From NCBI GenBank assembly GCA_902609035.1, contig CACLQG010000027.1:1-14197 (forward strand): a DNA stretch of 14,197 nt, in the 5' to 3' direction. Positions 7,847-13,364 of the stretch are shown here, piece by piece (position 1 is the first letter of the stretch; the number at the start of each line of letters is the position of its first letter). The position numbers were made by a program, and so were the translations under genes. The notes under the pieces are model-generated. The model worked only from the letters and a program-made list of their open reading frames with translations. It did no database searches and was not told where the DNA came from. This DNA comes from an uncultured Bacteroidota bacterium (GTDB taxonomy: Bacteria > Bacteroidota > Bacteroidia > Flavobacteriales > Flavobacteriaceae).

Positions 7847-7850
7847 ATTT
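7816..7850 (+). terminator. Intrinsic terminator on the plus strand with no upstream plus-strand gene
   Basis: A 10-bp stem, AAGCTTTCCA (7816-7825) with TGGAGAGCTT (7832-7841) including one T-G pair, has a 6-nt loop and runs into a T-tract (7840-7846) followed by ATTT. The minus strand lacks a matching T-run beyond the stem, so it works only for plus-strand transcripts. Both flanking genes are on the minus strand, so it implies a separate plus-strand transcript. Confidence 0.75.
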
Positions 7851-7949
7851 AATAATATTTACATTTTCAAATTCAAACACATTAGTAATGACTCTAATCT
7901 GGTTTTCAAATCTGGTGTAAAGATTTAGTCAAACAAATCACAAATAATC

Positions 7950-8825
7950 TCAGGGAACAATTACACTAAGTTTTTTGGGAAGGATTTTGATATCTAAATT
8001 TTTTGATACTACTTGCAAATATTCACCATCGATTTGTACACAAAAATCACCTTGAGATAAAAGACTAATTTTTAATGCTGCTAATCGAATTATACGACAT
8101 CCCTGTAAATCTAACTCCTTTCCCATCAAAACATTAATTAAAAATTTGATCATATTTAAAATATTCGATTTTTCCATATAAAATAAATCTATTAACCCAT
8201 CGTCACTAAGTGCTTTGGGGGTAAGTGAGAAATCATATCCCTGTTGATTGGTATTGGAAATGAGCATTACAAATGGACTGATTTCTTGTTTCACCTTATC
8301 ATATTTAATTTGAACTCTATTATATTTAAAAACTATCAAAGCTTCAAAAAAGGCAATCACATAAGCAAAAATTCCATGCCATTTATTTTTTTGGTACCTC
8401 CTAATAAAAAGTGACTCTAAAGCGCAGCCCATATTTCCAAAAAAATAAGATCCATTGACTACACCGACATCCATTTTGGCAAGGTTATTTTTTTTGATGA
8501 TTTGGAGTGCTTTTGTGATTCCAAATGGAATTTTAAAATGTCTTGCAATCCCGTTTCCAGATCCCAGGGGTATTATGGCCAAAGGAATTTTTGTTTCAAC
8601 TAATACTTGAGCAACTTCATTAATCGTACCATCCCCTCCACAAGCAACGATTAGATCGGCCTTTTCTGAAATGGCTTTTTGGGCAAGACTAATAGCATGG
8701 CCTTTATTGAGCGTCTTCAAAACGTGAAGTGAATACTTTTTCTTGTTAAAAGTTTTTTCAATTGATTTGCACAATTTTTTAAATGTAAAAACACTTAGTG
8801 GCTTTGCAATAAAATAAATTCTCAT
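7950..8825 (-). CDS. Diacylglycerol kinase family lipid kinase (YegS/BmrU/LCB5-like)
   Basis: A 291-residue cytoplasmic or membrane-associated lipid kinase, normal in length for bacterial DagK/YegS proteins. The nucleotide-binding GGDGT signature is at residues 63-67, followed by NEV. The second glycine loop PLGSGNGIARH is at 86-96. A later DDGLIDLFYMEK matches the conserved DGL(L/I)D segment. The family phosphorylates diacylglycerol or related lipids with ATP. Its start codon overlaps the stop of the upstream LtaS-like gene by 4 nt (ATGA), so the two are probably co-translated. That pairing favours recycling of diacylglycerol released by the transferase into phosphatidic acid. Substrate choice within this family is hard to read from sequence, and other lipids remain possible. 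Confidence 0.87.
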   Translation of the reverse strand: MRIYFIAKPLSVFTFKKLCKSIEKTFNKKKYSLHVLKTLNKGHAISLAQKAISEKADLIVACGGDGTINEVAQVLVETKIPLAIIPLGSGNGIARHFKIPFGITKALQIIKKNNLAKMDVGVVNGSYFFGNMGCALESLFIRRYQKNKWHGIFAYVIAFFEALIVFKYNRVQIKYDKVKQEISPFVMLISNTNQQGYDFSLTPKALSDDGLIDLFYMEKSNILNMIKFLINVLMGKELDLQGCRIIRLAALKISLLSQGDFCVQIDGEYLQVVSKNLDIKILPKKLSVIVP

Positions 8826-10765
8826 TTAATAGAACTTGAAGTAATTTTGGGTCCAGCCATTAAGGATTCAAAATAGTCCTCTAAAAACATTTTGCATTTC
8901 TTTTCTAATTCTATCATCTCCTGTGTTTTATTTTTGATGAGATTTTTTTCCATGTTTTTATCATCTACACTATAAAAGCCTATCGCTTTGTTTCCGTTGT
9001 ATACACAAATTAAATTTTCATCCATGAAAAAATAGCTTCCTCCACTAAAATAATTAATTACAAATGGGTGATATTCTTGGTCGGAAACTAAACTTCTTCC
9101 CCAACTTTTAAAAGGTTTTGTATAGTCAATAAGATCGGCAACCGTTGGGAATATATCCATATGACTCGCCAGCCTCATGTCAACACCATTTAGAGTGCTA
9201 TTGGGTTTGAAGATCATCAATGGATTTGCAAATCTATTGACTGTTTGTTCATAAAAAGGAAAATGAGTTTGGTTACCATGGTCGGCTGTAAAAATAAAAA
9301 TGGTATCCTCAAACCATGAAGCACTTTTACTTTCCTTAAAAAATTGTCGCAAGGCATTATCTGTGTATCCCACACACTGATGCATTGGGATATGGCCTTT
9401 ATCAAATTTTCCATCATATGCTCTGGGAATCACATAAGGCTCATGGGAAGTAATCGTAAAGACAGAACTCAGAAAAGGTGTTTTTTGCTTGTCCAAGACT
9501 GATTTTGTGTACTGTAAAAAAGGTTCATCCCAAATACCCCACGAACCATCAAATTCTTCATCATAATTGAATTCAGCTCTTCCATAATAACGATCAAACC
9601 CCAAAGTATTTGCAAAACCTAAAAAACCCATTGATCCATTTGCAGCTCCGTGAAAAAAGGAAGTGTGATAACCCAATTCCTTAGCGATCGAAACAACTGA
9701 AGCCACTTCTTGTCTTGAGTAAAGAGATGATGCGTATGAAGTTTCAAAAGATGGAATTCCAGCCAAAATAGAGGGCATGCCGTGAATTGACTTTCGGCTC
9801 GTGGCAAATCCATTTGGGAAAATTAAGCTATGCTGGGCCAATGAGTCAAGAAATGGAGTGTACCCTTCATAATTAGGGATATTGTATTTTTCGTTTAAAG
9901 CTCCCCAGTACTCCCTCCCCATACTCTCCAAAATAAAGATGAATACATTGGGTTTCTTCTCAAATCTTCCTGAGGGATGATATTGTTTAATGGTCTTCAG
10001 CTCGTGTTGAATTTGTTGATCAGTAAAGTTGTTTTTGGGTTTTTTATAACCATTCTTTCCAAGAGTTTTAAGAAATGTAAAAGTACTGCTAAGCACCACG
10101 TCAGCTTGTTTAGGGGTTTTTACATGATCCATGGCATCGATCAAAGTGATGGGACGGGTACTTTTTTTGAAATCACCCCCTCGTGCTCCTAAAACAAAAA
10201 GTGCAATTGTTCCAAAAAATAGAATAACAGAGCTAAGACTGTAACGCCAATAATTTTGAATTGTAATAGGGTATACTTTCACCTTTTTATATCCCATTGC
10301 TAGTAAATATATCATGGCAATAAAAAGTATGATAAGGTGAATATACACCCACGTAAAATGAAATAGTAAAATCGTTTTGTTGGTTTCCGACAATATTACC
10401 TCTAAAAAATTATTCATCAATCTATTTTGATTGAATCGGTAATAGGCAAAGTCAATAAAGTTTAGAGAAAGAAAAAAAGAATTAGAAAGCAAATAAACCC
10501 AGAAAATAATTTTTTGATAAGTCAAGGAGGTTGTTTTTACCCATGGAATTATTGACATTAGAATAAAAATCATATTGGAATAAACTACAGCAACGTTGTC
10601 AAAACGCAGTCCATAATAGCATAATTCTGCTAGATGGGAAATTGATTTTACCTGAACCAAATCATTATTGAAAAAAACAAATGCTACCCTGCAAAATGAA
10701 TAGCACAGGAAAACTAAAAAAATACGATAAAAAAGTGCAATGAATTCTTTAAGGCGAAAATCCAT
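8822..10765 (-). CDS. LtaS-family membrane sulfatase-fold phospho-transferase
   Basis: A 647-residue protein with five N-terminal membrane helices (about 12-34, 58-78, 85-105, 133-157, 175-193) and a C-terminal alkaline-phosphatase/sulfatase-fold domain from about 270, expected in the periplasm. Residues line up with S. aureus LtaS by motif and spacing: Glu280 (FILE) with metal ligand Glu255, Ser326 (SRKSIHG) with nucleophile Thr300, His441 (SHEPY) with substrate-site His416, and Asp495-His496 (TADHGN) with Asp475-His476. The nucleophile is Ser rather than Thr. LtaS transfers glycerol phosphate from phosphatidylglycerol. Gram-negative relatives modify glycans or lipids with phosphoglycerol or phosphoethanolamine, so the acceptor here is unknown. 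It is the first gene of a two-gene operon with the DAG kinase. Confidence 0.87.
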   Translation of the reverse strand: MDFRLKEFIALFYRIFLVFLCYSFCRVAFVFFNNDLVQVKSISHLAELCYYGLRFDNVAVVYSNMIFILMSIIPWVKTTSLTYQKIIFWVYLLSNSFFLSLNFIDFAYYRFNQNRLMNNFLEVILSETNKTILLFHFTWVYIHLIILFIAMIYLLAMGYKKVKVYPITIQNYWRYSLSSVILFFGTIALFVLGARGGDFKKSTRPITLIDAMDHVKTPKQADVVLSSTFTFLKTLGKNGYKKPKNNFTDQQIQHELKTIKQYHPSGRFEKKPNVFIFILESMGREYWGALNEKYNIPNYEGYTPFLDSLAQHSLIFPNGFATSRKSIHGMPSILAGIPSFETSYASSLYSRQEVASVVSIAKELGYHTSFFHGAANGSMGFLGFANTLGFDRYYGRAEFNYDEEFDGSWGIWDEPFLQYTKSVLDKQKTPFLSSVFTITSHEPYVIPRAYDGKFDKGHIPMHQCVGYTDNALRQFFKESKSASWFEDTIFIFTADHGNQTHFPFYEQTVNRFANPLMIFKPNSTLNGVDMRLASHMDIFPTVADLIDYTKPFKSWGRSLVSDQEYHPFVINYFSGGSYFFMDENLICVYNGNKAIGFYSVDDKNMEKNLIKNKTQEMIELEKKCKMFLEDYFESLMAGPKITSSSIK

Positions 10766-10781
10766 AATTGTTAATTATTAG

Positions 10782-10789
10782 TAAATATA
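10782..10789 (-). promoter_or_regulatory. Candidate -7 box for the LtaS-like/DAG kinase operon
   Basis: On the minus strand this reads TATATTTA, the same octamer as the second box of the tRNA-Asp promoter and 7 of 8 with TAnnTTTG. It lies 17 nt before the LtaS-like start codon. No TTTG was found at 19-21 bp upstream, so it is only a half-match, and such octamers are frequent in AT-rich DNA. Confidence 0.3.
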
Positions 10790-10811
10790 AGGTTAACAAA
10801 ACTTTTCTTTT

Positions 10812-10823
10812 GGTTCAAGAACC
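10812..10823. repeat. Palindrome in the divergent intergenic region
   Basis: GGTTCAAGAACC is a perfect 12-bp palindrome. It sits in the 161-bp gap between the divergent LtaS-like gene (47 bp from its start) and the lipoprotein gene (about 100 bp from its start). The position suits an operator, but a single short palindrome is weak evidence. The rest of the gap is AT-rich, and I see no convincing promoter for the lipoprotein gene. Confidence 0.3.
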
Positions 10824-10926
10824 GATGAATAAAATAGTTTTGAAACTTTTGATCAATTTTCTTTAAAAAAAAGTAGGGTATGTAATTCCTAAATCGGGTT
10901 ATGGGTGTAATCAAAAAAAAATTGTT

Positions 10927-11856
10927 ATGAAAATGAAAAAATTAAAACTAATAGCATTAAGCTTTGGCTTGATCACTTCCTGTTCTGATGAAGGAGTCAG
11001 CGGATTCTCAGAAAATTTAAGTACAACTACAGTTTTAGAAACTATCAATTCCATCGCTTTTGAGGAAGATATGGATGAAATGGTGTCTGAAAGTATGAAC
11101 CTGACTTCAAATGCTCTAAGTGCAAGGAGTGTAGATTCTGATACAGATTCCAATGCCTTACGCGGGCCAAAAAGGTTCAAAGGTAATAAATATGGAGACT
11201 GCGCAACCATTGTTGATGATGAAGAGAATTTTATTAAGACCATTACCTTTACAGAAGATTGTGAGGGAAAACGTGGTCAGACTCGAAGTGGAACCATGAT
11301 TATTAATTACTCTGAATCAAGAGGAGAGGTAGGTAGCTTCAGAGAAGTCACTTATGATGATTTTTATATCAATGGCGTAAAAATTGAAGGAACAAAAAGA
11401 ACAGAGATTATTTCTATAGAAGAGAATGGCAGCAAGACCATGCGATCAACCCATACAGATGGAAAAATGATTTATGAAGATGGTACTTTCAAAACCAAAA
11501 GTTCTGATATGACCCGATATACTTATATGGAAAATGATGAAAAAATTTATAGTACTTTAAGTGGAACAAAATCCGGAGTTAGCACAGAGGGCGTAAGCTT
11601 TACTATGGAAATTACAACTCCAATTAAATTTGTTTACGATTGTATTCCGGAAGGGCAAAGACGCAGAGGGAAAGTTCCAGTAGAAGGCATCAAAGTAACC
11701 ACTGATGGGGAACAAGTAATAACTACTGATTTTGGAGATGGAACTTGCGATACTCTTGTCGAGGTGACCAAAGATGGTGAAGTAGAAACGGTTGATTTAA
11801 GAGACCTTCAAAGAGGAGATCGATTCATGAACATACTAAAAGTGAAAAAGAAATAA
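10927..11856 (+). CDS. Hypothetical lipoprotein, probably surface-exposed
   Basis: A 309-residue protein with a type II signal: a Lys-rich start, a hydrophobic stretch and lipobox LITSC with Cys19. The next residues are Ser-Asp-Glu, resembling the acidic export signal that sends Bacteroidota lipoproteins to the cell surface. After a low-complexity acidic linker (about 30-75), the rest looks beta-rich and hydrophilic. A segment DCATIVDD ... TITFTEDCEGKRGQTRSGT (about 91-123) recalls a cysteine-bearing domain I associate with uncharacterised Bacteroidota lipoproteins. A shorter echo, VTTDGEQVITTDFGDGTC, lies at 257-274. Four Cys of the mature chain (92, 112, 239, 274) could form disulfides. The function is unknown. 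It lies 84 bp upstream of the sigma factor and may belong to its operon or regulon. Confidence 0.75.
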   Translation: MKMKKLKLIALSFGLITSCSDEGVSGFSENLSTTTVLETINSIAFEEDMDEMVSESMNLTSNALSARSVDSDTDSNALRGPKRFKGNKYGDCATIVDDEENFIKTITFTEDCEGKRGQTRSGTMIINYSESRGEVGSFREVTYDDFYINGVKIEGTKRTEIISIEENGSKTMRSTHTDGKMIYEDGTFKTKSSDMTRYTYMENDEKIYSTLSGTKSGVSTEGVSFTMEITTPIKFVYDCIPEGQRRRGKVPVEGIKVTTDGEQVITTDFGDGTCDTLVEVTKDGEVETVDLRDLQRGDRFMNILKVKKK

Positions 11857-11886
11857 GTTTTGTTTAAAATAATCTTTTATATTTCC

Positions 11887-11926
11887 AATCCAATTCCTCT
11901 GATAAAGTTATCTTAGGAATTGGATT
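11887..11926 (+). promoter_or_regulatory. Long hairpin just upstream of the sigma factor ribosome binding site
   Basis: AATCCAATTCCT (11887-11898) and AGGAATTGGATT (11915-11926) are perfect 12-bp inverted repeats. Inside, GATA (11901-11904) pairs with TATC (11909-11912), separated from the outer stem by a 2x2 internal loop. Only TTT follows the stem before AAGGAG, so it is not a typical intrinsic terminator. The ribosome binding site begins 1 nt beyond the stem. Any transcript reaching the sigma gene from upstream must cross this hairpin, so it is well placed to control read-through, mRNA stability or translation. Confidence 0.6.
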
Positions 11927-11927
11927 T

Positions 11928-11933
11928 AAGGAG
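11928..11933 (+). promoter_or_regulatory. Strong Shine-Dalgarno AAGGAG deciding a TTG start
   Basis: AAGGAG lies 7 nt before the TTG at 11941. An in-frame TAA at 11935-11937 excludes any earlier start. The next ATG in frame (11962) would remove part of the first sigma region. No other gene in the window has a comparable ribosome binding site. Confidence 0.75.
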
Positions 11934-11940
11934 TTAAAAG

Positions 11941-12426
11941 TTGACGGCTAAAGATTTTAAAATGATTTATGATTTGCACTTTGACGACATCAGACGATAT
12001 CTTATATATAGATCAGGGGATCAGGAATTGTCCGGAGATATTGCTCAAAATGTGTTCATGAAAGTATGGATTAAAAAAATTGATATTGCCTCTGGCAATA
12101 TAAAAAGCCTACTATTTAAGATTGCCACCGATGATTTTATCAGTCACATAAGAAGAGAAAAAGTTGAAAAAGAATACACCAACAGCTTGGACCTCAGATT
12201 GACTTATGAAACGGACAATGGTGAGGATCTCTCTGAAAGAAAAAAAAAGTTTGAAAACGTCTTGAATCAACTGCCTGAAAAACAAAGAGTAGTATTGCTA
12301 ATGAATAAGATGCAAGGACTTACCTATAAAGAAATTGCAGAATCCTTAAATTTGTCTCAAAAAGCAATTGAAAAGCGAATCAGTCAAGCTTTAAATACAT
12401 TAAAACAAAACCTCAATCAAAGATGA
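11941..12426 (+). CDS. ECF-type RNA polymerase sigma-70 factor
   Basis: A 161-residue sigma factor of normal ECF length. Region 2 spans about residues 6-75 and includes FKMIYDLHFDDIRRYL and the core-binding/-10 recognition stretch DIAQNVFMKVW (33-43). Region 4 spans about 105-158 and contains LPEKQRVVLLMNKMQGLTYK followed by the helix-turn-helix EIAESLNLSQKAIEKRISQA, which reads the -35 element. The TTG start is chosen because of the AAGGAG 7 nt upstream and because FKMIYD, the beginning of region 2, would be partly lost from the next ATG. The gene overlaps the following membrane protein gene by ATGA. It probably directs RNA polymerase to envelope genes, perhaps including this cluster. It may be controlled both by its membrane partner and by the leader hairpin. 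Confidence 0.92.
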   Translation: MTAKDFKMIYDLHFDDIRRYLIYRSGDQELSGDIAQNVFMKVWIKKIDIASGNIKSLLFKIATDDFISHIRREKVEKEYTNSLDLRLTYETDNGEDLSERKKKFENVLNQLPEKQRVVLLMNKMQGLTYKEIAESLNLSQKAIEKRISQALNTLKQNLNQR

Positions 12427-12812
12427 GTAAGCAAGAAGAATTTTCGAATCGGGAGATCGACGATTTTCTATCTAAGGTAGAAATCCCACTTGACAAAGAC
12501 AAGGACAGTATTTGGAATGAAAAGTTTGATTCTTTGGTTAAAGAAGAGACTCAAACTTCTCCCAAAGAGACTCCAGTTTTTCGATTGTATTGGCAGTATG
12601 GTGTTGCGGCCTCTATTACAATATTACTTGCGGCTACTTTTTATTTGGGATCCAAAAATCCCATTCAAGAAGTAGCTAAGATATCAGAAATCAACGATAT
12701 TTCCCAACAAGATTTATTGGCCGATCAGACCATGATTGAGTCGTTATTTATTGAGGACAACGAATTTGATGAGTGGTTTGAAGAAGAATATGTTTTGAGT
12801 TCGGTTAACTAA
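12423..12812 (+). CDS. Single-span membrane protein, candidate anti-sigma factor
   Basis: A 129-residue protein translationally coupled to the sigma factor by a 4-nt ATGA overlap. The N-terminal 57 residues are hydrophilic and contain IDDFLSKVEIPLDKDKDSIW, resembling the short cytoplasmic start of Bacteroidota anti-sigma factors. One membrane helix follows (about 59-77, YGVAASITILLAATFYLGS). The C-terminal 50 residues, expected in the periplasm, are strongly acidic (EDNEFDEWFEEE near 111-122). Topology, size and position fit an anti-sigma factor that holds the sigma factor at the membrane. No zinc-binding HxxxCxxC motif is present, so it is not a ZAS-type anti-sigma factor. The role is inferred from context. 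Confidence 0.7.
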   Translation: MSKQEEFSNREIDDFLSKVEIPLDKDKDSIWNEKFDSLVKEETQTSPKETPVFRLYWQYGVAASITILLAATFYLGSKNPIQEVAKISEINDISQQDLLADQTMIESLFIEDNEFDEWFEEEYVLSSVN

Positions 12813-12816
12813 AAAA

Positions 12817-13311
12817 ATGAAAAAAATTAAAGTTTTATTTTTCCTTTTTATGCTCTCCAATTTGGGGTTGTCAATGCTTCTGGCTCAAGATGTTCCCCCT
12901 ACTGAAATTTATACTTCAAAGCAATTGGAAATGATTGAGTCTCAAAGAAAATTGGTCAAGCAGAATAGAGATGTTTTTCGAAATTCTCTTTCTGAGGATC
13001 AGAAAAATTTACTCAAGGACAACTCCCTTTCCATGAAAGAAAGGCAACAGACCTTAATGAAAACACTAACAGCATCGCAAAGAGAAGCACTAAAAGGGAA
13101 TCGAGAATCATTGAGGAAACTCAAAGATGACTTCGCAAAATCTCTCACAGATGAACAAAAAATAACACTGAAACAGCGAAAGCAAAATATCAAAAACCGT
13201 AGAGAAAAAATGAAAGACTACCAATCTGGATTTGATGGACGTAGAGATAATCTAAAGCAAAAGAAACAAAACCTCAGAGAGCGAACCAAGAAAATGAAAT
13301 CCAAACAATAG
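12817..13311 (+). CDS. Secreted helical protein with tandem LTxxQ repeats (Spy/CpxP-like)
   Basis: A 164-residue protein with a Sec signal peptide (hydrophobic to residue 23, likely cut near LLA-Q24). The mature part is Lys/Arg/Glu/Gln-rich and predicted helical or coiled coil. The motif (S/T)L(S/T)xxQ(K/R)xxLK occurs at residues 57, 83 and 109, exactly 26 apart. A degenerate copy (TSKQLEMI) sits in the same phase at 31. LTxxQ is the hallmark of the Spy/CpxP/CnrX periplasmic family of chaperones and sensors, which usually carry two copies. The gene starts 4 nt after the candidate anti-sigma gene, so it is in the same operon. The C-terminal 45 residues are very basic. It could sense envelope stress or chaperone periplasmic proteins; this is inferred from family and context. 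Confidence 0.75.
   Translation: MKKIKVLFFLFMLSNLGLSMLLAQDVPPTEIYTSKQLEMIESQRKLVKQNRDVFRNSLSEDQKNLLKDNSLSMKERQQTLMKTLTASQREALKGNRESLRKLKDDFAKSLTDEQKITLKQRKQNIKNRREKMKDYQSGFDGRRDNLKQKKQNLRERTKKMKSKQ
12907..13176 (+). repeat. Coding repeat of 78 bp (26 residues)
   Basis: Within the Spy-like gene, LTxxQ-type motifs begin at codons located at 12907 (degenerate), 12985, 13063 and 13141, a constant 78-bp period. DNA identity between units is low, so the repeat is visible at the protein level and is probably old. Confidence 0.6.
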
Positions 13312-13364
13312 GTATTAAAAACTCTATTTAACAAACAGTTTTGTCCTTTTACTATATTTAGTCA

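Noticed and set aside
7890..7930. Imperfect inverted repeat (GACT..AATCT with AGATT.AGTC) enclosing two direct copies of AATCTGGT 13 bp apart, after the DAG-kinase gene
   Set aside because: The stem has an unequal internal loop and a long spacer, and the minus strand has no T-tract beyond it, so it is not a convincing terminator. The direct repeats are only 8 bp.
10842..10848. GAAACTT as an ECF -35 element upstream of the lipoprotein gene, suggesting autoregulation
   Set aside because: The match is to the E. coli sigma-E motif only, there is no recognisable -10 at the right spacing, and the specificity of this sigma factor is unknown.
10911..11243. A 110-codon minus-strand open frame overlapping the lipoprotein gene start
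   Set aside because: It is antisense to the lipoprotein signal peptide and linker, shows no domain, and the plus-strand gene has a clear lipobox.
13353..13360. TATATTTA before the beta-barrel gene as a promoter
   Set aside because: It is 4 bp from the start codon, so transcription would begin at or inside the coding start, and there is no TTTG at the right distance upstream.
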